Below are positions 1-12,004 of a stretch of DNA of 32,529 nucleotides, piece by piece (positions within the stretch are counted from its first letter, which is position 1; every line of letters begins with the position of its first letter). The stretch is taken from assembly GCA_902602105.1 (NCBI GenBank), contig CACKPP010000004.1, forward strand, positions 1 to 32,529. The letters are read 5' to 3'. This DNA is from an uncultured Pelagibacteraceae bacterium (GTDB lineage Bacteria; Pseudomonadota; Alphaproteobacteria; Pelagibacterales; Pelagibacteraceae). Position numbers and translations under genes: made by a program. Under the pieces are notes generated by a model. That model ran no database searches. It saw nothing but the letters and a program-made list of their open reading frames with translations, and was not told the DNA's origin.

Positions 1-2768
<2,768 letters not shown>

Positions 2769-2796
2769 AAATAGTCCAATAATACACAGTTTTAGT

Positions 2797-2824
2797 TTGA
2801 CAAAATCATTTTAATAAGTAATTT
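2797..2824 (+). promoter_or_regulatory. Candidate sigma-70-type promoter for the str-S10-spc operon
   Basis: A perfect -35 hexamer TTGACA (2797-2802) is followed after 16 bases by TAATTT (2819-2824). It lies just after the rpoC stop and about 105 bases ahead of rpsL, in the largest non-coding gap of the window. Transcription from it would give rpsL an mRNA leader of nearly 100 bases. In AT-rich DNA a weak -10 match is easily found by chance, so support comes mainly from the exact -35 and the position. Confidence 0.45.
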
Positions 2825-2928
2825 GGCGATATTTTTGGTTGGAATGTAGTACTGGTTAATGTACTAAACGCTGCCACGAATAACCTGTCAGTTATTTCAC
2901 TCAAAAATCAATAAAAATATATAAATTT
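2821..2928 (+). promoter_or_regulatory. Candidate structured 5' leader of rpsL
   Basis: This stretch is less AT-rich than typical spacer and contains nested pairing. TGGC (2824-2827) can pair with GCCA (2873-2876), enclosing a perfect 6-bp hairpin TAGTAC (2847-2852)/GTACTA (2861-2866) with an 8-base loop. It is followed by a second perfect 6-bp hairpin AATAAC (2879-2884)/GTTATT (2891-2896) with the loop CTGTCA. There is no U-tract after the second hairpin, so it is not a good intrinsic terminator. About 32 A/T-rich bases then lead to the rpsL start. A cis-acting ribosomal-protein leader is a reasonable inference; no known RNA family was recognised with certainty. Confidence 0.45.
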
Positions 2929-3300
2929 ATGCCGACAATAAACCAGTTGATAAAGAAAAAAAGAATTAAACAAATTAACAGGAACAAAGTTCCTGCTCTT
3001 CAAAAACAGCCATTAAAAAGAGGCGTTTGTGTAAAAGTTTATACAACCACTCCAAAAAAACCAAATTCTGCTTTAAGAAAAGTTGCTAGAGTAAGGCTTT
3101 CAAATGGTTTTGAAGTTACTGCTTATATACCTGGTGAAGGACACAATCTTCAAGAACACTCGGTAGTTTTAATAAGAGGTGGGAGAGTAAAAGATTTACC
3201 AGGTGTTCGATATCATATTCTGAGAGGTAATTTAGATACTCAAGGTGTTGCCAATAGAAAAAAAAGAAGATCATTGTACGGAACTAAAAAAGGTAAATAA
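2929..3300 (+). CDS. rpsL: 30S ribosomal protein S12
   Basis: S12 is a decoding-centre protein of the small subunit and controls translational accuracy. At 123 residues it has the family's usual length and aligns end to end with E. coli S12. The [14 protein letters not shown] loop carries lysines 43 and 44 of the streptomycin-contact region in the wild-type (sensitive) state. [10 protein letters not shown] contains the aspartate that is methylthiolated in many bacteria. It is the first gene of the supercluster, behind the leader and candidate promoter. Its stop codon TAA overlaps the rpsG start by one base (TAATG), so there is no S12-S7 intercistronic region of the kind S7 uses for autoregulation in E. 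coli. Confidence 0.98.
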   Translation: MPTINQLIKKKRIKQINRNKVPALQKQPLKRGVCVKVYTTTPKKPNSALRKVARVRLSNGFEVTAYIPGEGHNLQEHSVVLIRGGRVKDLPGVRYHILRGNLDTQGVANRKKRRSLYGTKKGK

Positions 3301-3770
3301 TGTCTAGAAAAAAAACACAACCTAAGAAAAATGTAGTTCCTGATCCGAAATTTAATTCAACAATAATTCCAAAGTTAATAAATAATATAATGTACGATGG
3401 TAAAAGAGGTGTTGCTGCAAAAATTGTTTATGATGCAATTGATAAAATTAAAACTAAGTCTAAAGATGAACCAATTAATATATTTAATGAAGCAATTAAT
3501 AACATCAAACCTACTGTTGAGGTAAGATCAAGAAGAGTGGGTGGAGCTACATATCAAGTTCCAGTAGAGGTCAAAAGCAAAAGAGCTCAAGCATTAGCAA
3601 TAAGATGGTTAGTTGATTCTGCAAGAAAAAGAAAAGACAAACATATGTCAGACAAAATTTTTAATGAACTTTATGATGCTTATGAAAAGAAAGGTGCTGC
3701 AGTAAAGAAAAGAGAGGATGTGCATAAGATGGCTGAGTCTAATAAAGCTTTCGCACATTTTAGATGGTAA
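3300..3770 (+). CDS. rpsG: 30S ribosomal protein S7
   Basis: S7 is the primary binding protein for the 3' major domain of 16S rRNA and nucleates assembly of the 30S head. The 156-residue product has the normal length and the conserved VEVRSRRVGGATYQVPVEV beta-hairpin region, followed by the ALAIRWLVDSARKR helix. The start overlaps the rpsL stop by one base, which implies coupled translation. fusA starts 6 bases after the stop. The second residue is serine rather than the usual proline of this family's start. Confidence 0.98.
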   Translation: MSRKKTQPKKNVVPDPKFNSTIIPKLINNIMYDGKRGVAAKIVYDAIDKIKTKSKDEPINIFNEAINNIKPTVEVRSRRVGGATYQVPVEVKSKRAQALAIRWLVDSARKRKDKHMSDKIFNELYDAYEKKGAAVKKREDVHKMAESNKAFAHFRW

Positions 3771-3776
3771 TAAATT

Positions 3777-5855
3777 ATGCCTAGAACTCATACTTTAGAC
3801 AAATACAGAAATATTGGGATCATGGCTCACATTGATGCTGGCAAAACGACTACCACGGAAAGAGTTTTATATTATACTGGCAAAAGTCATAAAATTGGTG
3901 AAGTGCACGATGGTGCTGCAACAATGGATTGGATGGAGCAAGAACAAGAAAGAGGTATTACAATTACCTCTGCTGCCACCACTTGTTTCTGGCAAGATCA
4001 TAGAATTAATATTATTGATACTCCCGGACATGTTGATTTTACTATTGAAGTAGAAAGATCTTTAAAAGTTTTAGATGGTGCAGTCGCTGTATTTGATGGG
4101 GTAGCAGGTGTTGAACCTCAATCAGAAACTGTATGGAGACAAGCAGATAAATATAAAGTTCCAAGAATTTGTTTTGTAAATAAATTAGATAGAACTGGTG
4201 CTGATTTTTTTCGATGTGTTGATATGATTAAAGATAGATTAGGTGCTAAACCATTAGTAGTTCAGGTTCCAATTGGTATTGAAGCTTCTTTAACTGGTGT
4301 GGTTGATTTAGTAAAAATGAAAGCACAAGTTTGGAAAAACGAAGCATTAGGGGCAGAGTGGGAATACAAAGAAATTCCAGAAGATTTAAAAGAAATATCT
4401 CAAAAATATAGGACAGAATTAGTTGAATTAGCTGTTGAACAAGATGAAAAATTGATGGAGTCATATTTAAACGGAGATGAAATAAAAGAGGAAGATTTAA
4501 TCAAGTGTATTAGAAAAGGAACTTTGAATTTTAGTTTTGTTCCAGTTTTAACTGGTTCTGCATTTAAAAACAAAGGTGTTCAACCTTTACTCGATGCTGT
4601 TATAAATTATTTACCAAGTCCAATTGATATTGGCTCTATAAAAGGAAACAAACCGGGATCTGAAGAGGAAGTTGAAATGAAATTTGAAGATGGAGCTGGT
4701 TTCTCTGCTCTTGCTTTTAAAGTAGCTAATGACCCATTTGTTGGTTCTCTTACTTTTATAAGAGTTTACTCAGGTACAATCAAAACTGGTACTGGTATTT
4801 ACAATTCGTCAAAAGAAAAAGAGGAAAGAGTTGGAAGAATGCTATTAATGCATGCTAATTCAAGAGAAGATATTAAAGAAGCTAATGCAGGTGATATTGT
4901 TGCTCTGGCTGGTTTAAAATATACGATTACAGGTCACACATTATGTGATGAAGAAAAACCAGTATTACTAGAACCAATGGAATTCCCAGACCCAGTAATT
5001 GAAATTGCTGTTGAACCTAAAACAAAGGCAGACCAAGAAAAGATGGGTGAGGCTTTAGGTAGATTAGCTAAAGAAGATCCTTCCTTTAGAGTTACCTCAG
5101 ATGAAGAGTCGGGTCAGACCATTATTAAAGGTATGGGTGAACTACATCTTGATATAATTGTTGATCGAATGAAAAGAGAATTTAAAGTCGAAGCAAATGT
5201 AGGAGCTCCTCAAGTTGCTTATAGAGAGACATTAGAAAATGCATCAGAAGTTGAATATACTCACAAGAAACAAAGTGGTGGAGCAGGTCAATTCGCCAAA
5301 GTTAAGCTTTTAGTTGAACCTCAAGAACCTGGTGCAGGTAGATTAGTTGAAAGTAAAATTAAAGGTGGAGCTATTCCAAAAGAATTTATTCCAGGCGTTG
5401 AAAAAGGAATTGAAACAGTTTCAGATGGAGGAATATTAGCAGGTTTTCCAATGATAGATTATAAAGTGACTATATTGGATGGTTTACATCATGATGTAGA
5501 CTCAAGTGTTTTAGCTTTTGAACTTGCTAGTAGAGCTTGCTTCAAAGAAGCTTGTACTAAAGGTACATTAAAATTACTGGAACCAGTTATGAGGGTCGAG
5601 GTAGTGACTCCAGAAGATTATATGGGAGATGTTATTGGAGATCTTAATAGTAGAAGAGGGCAAATAAGCACTCAAGAACAAAGAGGAAATGCAACAGTAA
5701 TTACTGCAATGGTTCCGTTAGCCAATATGTTTGGATATATAAACAATTTAAGATCGATGTCACAAGGTAGAGCTCAATATTCAATGTTTTTTGATCACTA
5801 TTCTAAAGTCCCTCAAAACGTTCAAGACGAAGTAACTAAAAAAATTGCAGGATAA
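3777..5855 (+). CDS. fusA: Elongation factor G
   Basis: EF-G is the GTPase that drives tRNA-mRNA translocation and, with ribosome recycling factor, splits ribosomes after termination. All G motifs are present: P-loop AHIDAGKT (residues 17-24), RGITIT around 59-64, DTPGHVDF from 81 with the catalytic histidine at 85, and NKLD at 135-138. The 692-residue length is close to the family norm of about 700, and domains II to V are complete. It is the third gene of the str operon. Only one base separates its stop from rpsJ, so tuf, which often follows fusA, is not here. Confidence 0.98.
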   Translation: MPRTHTLDKYRNIGIMAHIDAGKTTTTERVLYYTGKSHKIGEVHDGAATMDWMEQEQERGITITSAATTCFWQDHRINIIDTPGHVDFTIEVERSLKVLDGAVAVFDGVAGVEPQSETVWRQADKYKVPRICFVNKLDRTGADFFRCVDMIKDRLGAKPLVVQVPIGIEASLTGVVDLVKMKAQVWKNEALGAEWEYKEIPEDLKEISQKYRTELVELAVEQDEKLMESYLNGDEIKEEDLIKCIRKGTLNFSFVPVLTGSAFKNKGVQPLLDAVINYLPSPIDIGSIKGNKPGSEEEVEMKFEDGAGFSALAFKVANDPFVGSLTFIRVYSGTIKTGTGIYNSSKEKEERVGRMLLMHANSREDIKEANAGDIVALAGLKYTITGHTLCDEEKPVLLEPMEFPDPVIEIAVEPKTKADQEKMGEALGRLAKEDPSFRVTSDEESGQTIIKGMGELHLDIIVDRMKREFKVEANVGAPQVAYRETLENASEVEYTHKKQSGGAGQFAKVKLLVEPQEPGAGRLVESKIKGGAIPKEFIPGVEKGIETVSDGGILAGFPMIDYKVTILDGLHHDVDSSVLAFELASRACFKEACTKGTLKLLEPVMRVEVVTPEDYMGDVIGDLNSRRGQISTQEQRGNATVITAMVPLANMFGYINNLRSMSQGRAQYSMFFDHYSKVPQNVQDEVTKKIAG

Positions 5856-5856
5856 A

Positions 5857-6165
5857 ATGGAAAAACAAAATATAAGAATAAAACTTAGGGCGTATGATAA
5901 TAAAATTCTCGATGCTTCAACAGAAGAAATAGTTAATACAGTTAAAAGAACTGGTGCAACTGTAAAAGGCCCGATACCATTACCAACAAGAATTGAAAGA
6001 TATACTGTTTTAAGATCTCCTCATATAGATAAAAAAAGTAGAGAACAATTTGAGTCAAGAACTCATAAAAGATTAATAGATATTATAGAACCTACCCCTC
6101 AAACAGTCGAAGCATTAATGAAATTAGACCTAGCTTCAGGAGTAGATGTGGAGATTAAAATTTAA
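5857..6165 (+). CDS. rpsJ: 30S ribosomal protein S10
   Basis: S10 is a 30S head protein that also forms NusE in transcription antitermination. The ATG at 5857 gives 102 residues starting [14 protein letters not shown], matching the family start. An in-frame TTG at 5845 would overlap fusA and add four residues with no family support, so I reject it. Conserved features include the [19 protein letters not shown] loop and the [11 protein letters not shown] segment. It follows fusA by one base, so there is no room for an L4-responsive S10 leader like that of E. coli. S10-operon expression must therefore depend on readthrough from upstream. Confidence 0.98.
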   Translation: MEKQNIRIKLRAYDNKILDASTEEIVNTVKRTGATVKGPIPLPTRIERYTVLRSPHIDKKSREQFESRTHKRLIDIIEPTPQTVEALMKLDLASGVDVEIKI

Positions 6166-6167
6166 TT

Positions 6168-6881
6168 ATGAGTGAAATTGCATTAATTGGAAAAAAAATA
6201 GGAATGACAAGAGAATTTTATAAATCTGGTCAATTAGTACCTGTTACTGTTTTAAAAATGGAAAAAGCAAGAGTTATACATGTTATAGAAACAGAAAAAA
6301 GAGGCTACAAAGCTATTCAACTTGGATATGGAAAAATTAAAAGTTCCAAGCTTACAAAAGCTATGAAAGGCTATTTTACTAAAAAAAATACTGAAGCTAA
6401 AAAAAAGCTTAAAGAATACAGAGTTTCAAATACTGAAAACTATAAAGAAGGAAATGAATTCGGACTAGAAATTTTCAAAGATATTAAATTTGTAGACACT
6501 AAGTCAAAAACAATAGGAAAAGGCTTTGCTGGCGCAATGAAAAGACATAATTTTGGTGGCTTGAGAGCAACACATGGTGTTTCAGTTTCTCATAGATCAC
6601 ATGGTTCGACTGGTCAGAGACAAGATCCAGGTAAAGTATTTAAGGGAAAAAAAATGGCAGGTCACATGGGTAATAAATTGAGAACAATGCAAAATATTGA
6701 AATCATTAAAACTGATATAGAAAACGAATTACTTTACTTAAAAGGTTCGATACCTGGATCAAAAAATTCTGAAATTCTTGTTAAAGGATCTGTAAAAAAT
6801 ATAACTAAATTAACAATGGGTGAAAAAATCAAAGCTGCTGAAGAAGCTAAGAAAACACCTGATAAAAAGAAGAAAAAATGA
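6168..6881 (+). CDS. rplC: 50S ribosomal protein L3
   Basis: L3 binds 23S rRNA early in 50S assembly and reaches towards the peptidyl transferase centre. The N-terminal GKKIGMTREF and the central HRSHGSTGQRQDPGKVFKGK loop are intact, including the glutamine that PrmB-type enzymes methylate in other bacteria. At 237 residues it is about 25-30 longer than E. coli L3, because of an alphaproteobacterial-type C-terminal extension ending in a lysine run. The TGA stop overlaps the rplD ATG by four bases. Confidence 0.97.
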   Translation: MSEIALIGKKIGMTREFYKSGQLVPVTVLKMEKARVIHVIETEKRGYKAIQLGYGKIKSSKLTKAMKGYFTKKNTEAKKKLKEYRVSNTENYKEGNEFGLEIFKDIKFVDTKSKTIGKGFAGAMKRHNFGGLRATHGVSVSHRSHGSTGQRQDPGKVFKGKKMAGHMGNKLRTMQNIEIIKTDIENELLYLKGSIPGSKNSEILVKGSVKNITKLTMGEKIKAAEEAKKTPDKKKKK

Positions 6882-7501
6882 AAATTGAAAAGTTAAATTT
6901 AGACGGTAAAAAAGGTTCAATAGAAGTACTTGATCAAATTTTTTCTGCAAAAATAAATAATAAACTTGTTAGCAATGTTTTGTATAAGACTAATGCAAAT
7001 TATAAAGGTAGACATGCTAAAACTAAACAACAGAATGAAGTTTCTGGACCTACATCTAAAATTTACGCTCAAAAAGGAACGGGTAATGCTAGACATGCTA
7101 GTAAAAAAGCACCAATCTTTGTTGGTGGTGGTATAGCTCATGGTCCTAAAGGTGAATTATCATATAAAAAAAGGAAATTAAATAAAAGTGAAAAGAAAAA
7201 CAGTATAGCCTCACTTATAAGTGAAAAGATAAAAAATAAAAATTTATTAGTTTTTAGTGATTTTGTTAAAGAAATTAAAAAAACTAAAGAAATGAACTTA
7301 ATATTAAAAAAATTTGAAGTTATAAACTCTTTATTAATTCTAGATAAAACTTCTAAAGAAAAAATTGAAAAATCTATAAGAAATATTCCAAATATTAAAG
7401 TTACTGACATTAATCATTTTAGTGCATTTGATATCGTGAAATTTAAAAAAGTAGTTTTTACCGAAAGCTCAGTAAAAGAGTTAGAAAAGAGATATTCATA
7501 A
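6878..7501 (+). CDS. rplD: 50S ribosomal protein L4
   Basis: L4 contacts domain I of 23S rRNA and lines the exit tunnel; in E. coli it also represses its own operon. The 207-residue product shows the family's extended loop (residues about 45-95), with GRHAKTKQQNEVSG and the GTGNARHASKKAPIFVGGG tunnel tip. The globular part afterwards is strongly lysine- and isoleucine-rich and diverged. The start overlaps the rplC stop (ATGA) and the stop overlaps rplW (TAATG). No S10 leader target for autoregulation is visible upstream of rpsJ. Confidence 0.96.
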   Translation: MKIEKLNLDGKKGSIEVLDQIFSAKINNKLVSNVLYKTNANYKGRHAKTKQQNEVSGPTSKIYAQKGTGNARHASKKAPIFVGGGIAHGPKGELSYKKRKLNKSEKKNSIASLISEKIKNKNLLVFSDFVKEIKKTKEMNLILKKFEVINSLLILDKTSKEKIEKSIRNIPNIKVTDINHFSAFDIVKFKKVVFTESSVKELEKRYS

Positions 7502-7794
7502 TGGATAAGATACATTTATACGATAGAATTTTATCTCCAATGGTTACAGAGAAATCAACTAATTTATCAGAACAAAATAAAATAGTTTTTAAAGTTCCTT
7601 CTACTGCTAATAAGAAAAATTTAAAGAATAGTATTGAAAAAATTTTTAAAGTAAATGTAACTAAAATTAACATTATTAATAAACAAAATAGAATAAAACA
7701 TACAAGAGGAAGAAAAGTTAAAGTTTCCGGATTTAAGAAAGCTATAATAACATTAAAAAAAGGTCAAAGTATTGATCTCACAACAGGAATTTAA
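7501..7794 (+). CDS. rplW: 50S ribosomal protein L23
   Basis: L23 sits at the exit of the peptide tunnel and is the docking site for trigger factor and signal recognition particle. The 97-residue product has the family start DRILSPMVTEKSTNL, the FKVPSTANKKNLKNSIEKIFKV helix-strand region and the basic HTRGRKVKVSGFKKA loop. Length agrees with E. coli L23 (100). One base separates its stop from rplB. Confidence 0.97.
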   Translation: MDKIHLYDRILSPMVTEKSTNLSEQNKIVFKVPSTANKKNLKNSIEKIFKVNVTKINIINKQNRIKHTRGRKVKVSGFKKAIITLKKGQSIDLTTGI

Positions 7795-7795
7795 C

Positions 7796-8635
7796 ATGGC
7801 ACTTAAAACTTTTAAACCTTATACCAAATCAACGCGTGGCACTATTCTTGTTGATAGAACTGGATTATGGAAAGGTAAACCTTTTAAATCTTTAGTTTCA
7901 CCCAAAAATGCCATGAAGGGTAGAAATAACAATGGACACATCACCTCTATTAATAGAGCGGGTGGTCATAAAAAAATGTATAGACATGTAGATTTTTATA
8001 GAAAAAAGTTTGATGCCCCTGCAATAGTTGAAAGAATTGAATATGACCCTAACAGATCATGTTATATTATGCTCGTTAAATTCGAAGATAATTCGTTTGC
8101 TTATTATTTAGCTCCTCAAAAAATTAAAATTGGTGACAAAATAGAAAATGGATCAAAAAAAGAAATCAAAGTTGGTAATTGTATGCCATTACAAGATATT
8201 CCAGTTGGTATTGATATTCATAATGTTGAAATTCAACCTGGTGCAGGAGGAAAGATAGCTAGATCTGCGGGATCATCAGTTACAATTAACGGTTTAGATG
8301 GTAATTATAGTTTAATCAAATTAGCTTCAGGAGAAGTAAGAAAAATTGACTCAAGATCTTTAGCTACAATAGGAGTTTTAAGCAATCCTGATCAAAAAAA
8401 TATTAAAATTGGTAAGGCAGGGAGATCAAGATGGCTTGGAAGAAGACCCCATACCAGAGGAGTTGTTAAAAATCCAGTTGACCATCCTCATGGAGGTGGT
8501 GAAGGTAAAACAGCTGGAGGCAGACATCCAGTTTCACCAAAAGGACAGTCAGCAAAAGGACTAAAAACTAGGGATAATAAAAGAACAGATAAATTTATTA
8601 TTAAAAGAAGAAACAAAAGGAAGGATACAAAATAA
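7796..8635 (+). CDS. rplB: 50S ribosomal protein L2
   Basis: L2 is among the most conserved ribosomal proteins and is needed for subunit association and peptidyl transferase assembly. The ATG at 7796 gives 279 residues starting [15 protein letters not shown], in line with the family; an in-frame TTG at 7772 lies inside rplW and is rejected. The C-terminal block [20 protein letters not shown] carries the critical histidine, followed by [20 protein letters not shown]. Its TAA overlaps the rpsS start by one base. Confidence 0.98.
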   Translation: MALKTFKPYTKSTRGTILVDRTGLWKGKPFKSLVSPKNAMKGRNNNGHITSINRAGGHKKMYRHVDFYRKKFDAPAIVERIEYDPNRSCYIMLVKFEDNSFAYYLAPQKIKIGDKIENGSKKEIKVGNCMPLQDIPVGIDIHNVEIQPGAGGKIARSAGSSVTINGLDGNYSLIKLASGEVRKIDSRSLATIGVLSNPDQKNIKIGKAGRSRWLGRRPHTRGVVKNPVDHPHGGGEGKTAGGRHPVSPKGQSAKGLKTRDNKRTDKFIIKRRNKRKDTK

Positions 8636-8934
8636 TGGCTAGAGCTGTTTGGAAAGGACCTTTTGTTGAGGAAAGTTTGATGAAAAAAGTAGACAAGTAT
8701 AAAACTGATCCAAAAAAGATACCAATTAAAACTTGGTCGAGAAAATCTACAATTATTCCAGATTTTGTAGGAGTAAGTTTTTTAATTTATAATGGAAAAA
8801 AATTTATACCAATAACAATTTCAGAAGATATGGTTGGACATAAGTTGGGAGAGTTTGCACCAACAAGAACTTTTTTTGGTCATACTCCAGCAGATAAAAA
8901 AGCTAAACCAGCTGAAACAGTAGAAAAGAAATAA
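8635..8934 (+). CDS. rpsS: 30S ribosomal protein S19
   Basis: S19 forms the head of the 30S subunit with S13 and contacts the A-site tRNA and the B1a bridge. The start [18 protein letters not shown], the core [14 protein letters not shown] and the motif [18 protein letters not shown] are all typical. The 99 residues exceed the E. coli 92 by a short lysine/alanine tail. It is coupled to rplB (TAATG) and 2 bases from rplV. Confidence 0.98.
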   Translation: MARAVWKGPFVEESLMKKVDKYKTDPKKIPIKTWSRKSTIIPDFVGVSFLIYNGKKFIPITISEDMVGHKLGEFAPTRTFFGHTPADKKAKPAETVEKK

Positions 8935-8936
8935 TT

Positions 8937-9335
8937 ATGAGTAAAAAAAAGAAAATTGAAAAAAATAAAGAAAAACTTGTTAGATCTATAAATAATAATA
9001 TTAGATCAAGTGTTAGAAAACTAAATCCAATTCTTAAGAGTATAGTTGGAAAAAAAGTTGATGTTGCAATCAGAGATTTACAATTTTCAGAAAAAAGAAT
9101 TACTAAGGATATAAAAAAAACTATTAGTTCAGCTGTAGCAAATGCTGAAAATAATTTCCAATATGATATTGATAAACTAATTGTTAAAGAGGCATATTGT
9201 GGAAAAAAAATAATAATGAAAAGATTTAGACCTAGAGCAAAAGGTAGAGCAGCACCAATATTAAAACCTTATTCAAGTGTAACAATAATTTTGTCAGAAA
9301 CAAAAAAAATGGAGAGTCATGGGACAAAAAGTTAA
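8937..9335 (+). CDS. rplV: 50S ribosomal protein L22 with lysine-rich N-terminal extension
   Basis: L22 lines the peptide exit tunnel through its long beta-hairpin, the site of erythromycin-resistance changes in other species. The hairpin region here is [20 protein letters not shown], wild-type in form. At 132 residues the protein is about 20 longer than E. coli L22. The extra residues are a charged N-terminal stretch ([14 protein letters not shown]) before the conserved helix [18 protein letters not shown]. Its 3' end overlaps rpsC by 17 bases, the longest same-strand overlap in the cluster. Confidence 0.96.
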   Translation: MSKKKKIEKNKEKLVRSINNNIRSSVRKLNPILKSIVGKKVDVAIRDLQFSEKRITKDIKKTISSAVANAENNFQYDIDKLIVKEAYCGKKIIMKRFRPRAKGRAAPILKPYSSVTIILSETKKMESHGTKS

Positions 9336-9999
9336 TCCTGTTGGTTTTAGATTAGGCGTTAATAGAGGATGGGACTCTGTTTGGTATGCCAAAAAGAAAG
9401 ATTTTGGAAATTTCTTAATAGAGGATTTTAAAATACGTGAATATATAAAGAAAAACGTTATTAATTCAGGTGTTTCTAAAGTAATGATCGAAAGAACTGC
9501 TAATAAATGTTATGTTACTATTTACACGTCTAGACCAGGATTTGTTATTGGAAAAAAAGGAAGTGATATTGATAAGATTAAAAATAATCTATCTAAATTT
9601 ACTACAAATGAAGTTACTTTAAATATTAAAGAAGTAAAAAAACCTGAGACTAACTCTTATTTAGTTGCCGAAAATATTGCTCAACAATTAGTAAAAAGAA
9701 TATCATATAGAAGAGCCATGAAAAGAGCCATGCAGTCATGTTTAAGATTAGGGGCAAAAGGTATTAAAGTTTCGATTAGTGGTAGATTGGGTGGAAATGA
9801 AATAGCTAGAACAGAATGGTTAAGAGACGGAAGTATCCCATCTCACACTTTAAGAGCAGATATAGATTATTCAGAAGCTGAAGCTTTAACAACTTATGGA
9901 ATTATAGGAATTAAGGTTTGGATTTATAAAGGTGAAGTTTTTGCAAAAGAATTTAACCAAGAAACTAACAAGATAACACCTAAAGAGGTTAAGGAATAA
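9319..9999 (+). CDS. rpsC: 30S ribosomal protein S3
   Basis: S3 is a 30S protein at the mRNA entry channel with helicase-related function. The start [13 protein letters not shown] is diagnostic. The KH-type RNA-binding domain with [17 protein letters not shown] lies at about residues 70-90. The C-terminal domain includes [21 protein letters not shown] and the [19 protein letters not shown] segment. The length of 226 is normal (E. coli 233). The ATG lies inside the last codons of rplV, so the gene depends on a ribosome-binding site within rplV. Confidence 0.98.
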   Translation: MGQKVNPVGFRLGVNRGWDSVWYAKKKDFGNFLIEDFKIREYIKKNVINSGVSKVMIERTANKCYVTIYTSRPGFVIGKKGSDIDKIKNNLSKFTTNEVTLNIKEVKKPETNSYLVAENIAQQLVKRISYRRAMKRAMQSCLRLGAKGIKVSISGRLGGNEIARTEWLRDGSIPSHTLRADIDYSEAEALTTYGIIGIKVWIYKGEVFAKEFNQETNKITPKEVKE

Positions 10000-10000
10000 A

Positions 10001-10411
10001 ATGTTACAGCCAGTAAGAACAAAATGGAGAAAAGCTCATAAAGGTAGAATACATGGAACTGCCTCAAGAGCTAATTTTATTAATTATGGTGCATATGCAC
10101 TAAAAGCATTATCTCCTGAAAGAGTTACTGGAAAACAAATAGAAGCAGCAAGAGTAGCATTAACTAGACACATGAAAAGACAAGGAAGAGTTTGGACAAG
10201 AATTTTTCCCAATATACCTGTTTCAAAAAAACCTATCGAAGTTCGTATGGGTAAAGGAAAAGGATCACCCGAGTATTATGCTTGTAGAGTAAAACCTGGA
10301 AGAATATTATTTGAAGTTGATGGAGTTTCTGAACAAGTGGCTAAAGAGGCTTTATATAAAGCTTCAGCAAAATTACCTATTAAAACTAAAACAATCAAGA
10401 GATTTGCTTAA
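10001..10411 (+). CDS. rplP: 50S ribosomal protein L16
   Basis: L16 organises the A-site and elongation-factor binding region of the 50S subunit. The 136-residue product matches the E. coli length and carries [11 protein letters not shown], the basic [18 protein letters not shown] segment with the site that is arginine-hydroxylated in some bacteria, and [20 protein letters not shown]. One base separates it from rpsC and one from rpmC. Confidence 0.98.
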   Translation: MLQPVRTKWRKAHKGRIHGTASRANFINYGAYALKALSPERVTGKQIEAARVALTRHMKRQGRVWTRIFPNIPVSKKPIEVRMGKGKGSPEYYACRVKPGRILFEVDGVSEQVAKEALYKASAKLPIKTKTIKRFA

Positions 10412-10412
10412 A

Positions 10413-10604
10413 ATGAAAAAAAAAGAAATTAAAAAACTATCAAAAGATGAAATTTTAAAAAATATTGATAAGTTTAAAAAAGATTTATTTAATTTTAGAT
10501 TTCAGAAAATGAATTCTCAAATTTCTAATCCTGCTAAAATAAATGAAACAAAAAAATCAATAGCAAGATTAAAAACTATATTAAAAGGAAAAATTAATGC
10601 CTAA
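10413..10604 (+). CDS. rpmC: 50S ribosomal protein L29
   Basis: L29 is a small helical hairpin protein near the tunnel exit next to L23. The ATG at 10413, one base after the rplP stop, gives 63 residues beginning [14 protein letters not shown], the normal L29 length. A longer reading from 10311 would run inside rplP out of frame and is rejected. Conserved features are the LFNFRFQK motif and the SIARLKTIL helix. The end overlaps rpsQ by 8 bases. Confidence 0.95.
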   Translation: MKKKEIKKLSKDEILKNIDKFKKDLFNFRFQKMNSQISNPAKINETKKSIARLKTILKGKINA

Positions 10605-10833
10605 AAAAATTTTAACTGGAGTTGTTGTAAGTGATAAACCAAATAAAACTATTACAGTAGTAGTTGAGAGAAAATACTCACATCCATTACTTAAAAAAGT
10701 TGTTAAGGTAAGAAAAAAATATAATGCTCACGATGAAAATAATAAATTTAAAACTGGTGATAAGGTTTCAATAATTGAAAGTAAGCCTTTTTCAAAAAAT
10801 AAAAGATTTGAAGTAATGGAGACTCCTAAATAA
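10597..10833 (+). CDS. rpsQ: 30S ribosomal protein S17
   Basis: S17 is an OB-fold primary 16S-binding protein. The 78-residue product has the expected [20 protein letters not shown] strand pattern, the [21 protein letters not shown] loop and the [21 protein letters not shown]-terminal strands. The start lies within the last codons of rpmC and the stop overlaps rplN by one base. Confidence 0.97.
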   Translation: MPKKILTGVVVSDKPNKTITVVVERKYSHPLLKKVVKVRKKYNAHDENNKFKTGDKVSIIESKPFSKNKRFEVMETPK

Positions 10834-11201
10834 TGATACAAGTACAAACAGAACTATTAGTTGCAGACAATACTGGTGCAAAAAAAATTGAATGTATAAA
10901 AGTATTAGGTGGTTCAAAAAGAAGATATGCAAGTATTGGTGATACAATAGTTATAGCGGTTAAAGAAGCTATTCCAAAAGGTAAAGTTAAAAAAGGCTCA
11001 GTTCATAAGGCTGTTGTTGTAAGAGTTAAAAAAGGAATCCATAGAGATGATGGATCAAAAGTGAGATTTGATAATAATGCTGCAGTTTTAGTTGACGATA
11101 AAGGTGAACCAGTAGGTACGAGAATTTTTGGTCCAGTAACAAGAGAATTAAGAAATAGAGGTCAAATGAAAATTATTTCATTGGCACCTGAGGTTTTATA
11201 A
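10833..11201 (+). CDS. rplN: 50S ribosomal protein L14
   Basis: L14 is a 50S interface protein forming bridge B8 and the target of the silencing factor RsfS. The 122-residue length is identical to the E. coli protein. Conserved blocks are [35 protein letters not shown] and [17 protein letters not shown]. It starts the spc-type section but with no promoter gap, being coupled to rpsQ and rplX through one-base overlaps. Confidence 0.98.
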   Translation: MIQVQTELLVADNTGAKKIECIKVLGGSKRRYASIGDTIVIAVKEAIPKGKVKKGSVHKAVVVRVKKGIHRDDGSKVRFDNNAAVLVDDKGEPVGTRIFGPVTRELRNRGQMKIISLAPEVL

Positions 11202-11449
11202 TGATTAAAAAAGGTTTAAAAGTTCGGATTTTAGCTGGTAAAGATAAAAAAAAAGAAGGTGAAGTTATTGAAATAGATAGATCAAATAATAGAGCAAAAA
11301 TTAAAGACATAAATATGGTTAAAAAACATATAAAAACAACAAAAGAAAAAAAGGGAGGAATAATTTCTAAAGAAAGTTTTATTCATTTATCCAACTTAAA
11401 ATTAATTGATGAAAAAATTAAAAATAAAAAAACAGAGGCTAAAAAATAA
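11201..11449 (+). CDS. rplX: 50S ribosomal protein L24, shortened C-terminus
   Basis: L24 is an early 50S assembly protein near the tunnel exit. The KOW domain is clear ([20 protein letters not shown], then [19 protein letters not shown]). The product is only 82 residues, against about 104 in E. coli. It stops soon after [11 protein letters not shown], replacing the usual final strands (the GFRFEDGKKVR region) with a lysine-rich tail. Start and stop both overlap neighbours by one base, so the short end is not a truncated assembly. In E. coli the S8 repressor site sits around the rplX-rplE junction; here that junction is a bare TAATG. Confidence 0.94.
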   Translation: MIKKGLKVRILAGKDKKKEGEVIEIDRSNNRAKIKDINMVKKHIKTTKEKKGGIISKESFIHLSNLKLIDEKIKNKKTEAKK

Positions 11450-12003
11450 TGAATCCAAGATTAAAAGAACTTTTTTATAAAGAAATACAGCCAGCATTGA
11501 AAACTCAATTTGGTTTTAAAAATTTGTATATGGGGCCAAAAATTGAAAAAGTTGTATTAAATATGGGTCTAGGATTAGATGGTAATGATTCAAAAATTCT
11601 AAAATCATGTGTTGAAGATTTAGCAAAAATTACAGGCCAACAACCAGTAATAACAAAATTTAAAAAATCGGTTGCTAATTTTAAGACTCGTAAAGGTTCA
11701 AATTCAGGCTTAAAAGTCACTTTAAGAAAAAACAAAATGTATGAATTTATAGATAGATTAGTAAATATAGCATTACCAAGAATTAAAGATTTTAGAGGAT
11801 TATCTTCTAATGGATTTGATAAATTTGGTAATTATACTTTTGGCGTTAAAGAACATATTATTTTTCCTGAAGTAAGTTTTGATAGAGCAGATAAAGTAAG
11901 AGGTATGGATATTGTAATTGTTATATCTTCTAAAAGTAAAGAGCATAGTTTTGCTTTATTAGAAAAATTAAATTTTCCATTTATTAAAAAAGGAGAAAAT
12001 TAA
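11449..12003 (+). CDS. rplE: 50S ribosomal protein L5
   Basis: L5 binds 5S rRNA and forms the central protuberance and the B1b bridge to S13. The 184-residue product starts [13 protein letters not shown] and carries the conserved KVVLNMGLG strand, [19 protein letters not shown], the [19 protein letters not shown] loop and the [21 protein letters not shown]-terminal segment. Length is close to E. coli (179). Confidence 0.98.
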   Translation: MNPRLKELFYKEIQPALKTQFGFKNLYMGPKIEKVVLNMGLGLDGNDSKILKSCVEDLAKITGQQPVITKFKKSVANFKTRKGSNSGLKVTLRKNKMYEFIDRLVNIALPRIKDFRGLSSNGFDKFGNYTFGVKEHIIFPEVSFDRADKVRGMDIVIVISSKSKEHSFALLEKLNFPFIKKGEN

Positions 12004-12004
12004 A

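Noticed and set aside
2879..2896. Hairpin AATAAC/GTTATT as an intrinsic terminator of rpoC
   Set aside because: The stem is AT-rich and weak and is followed by TCACTC, not a T-run. A leader hairpin of rpsL is more likely.
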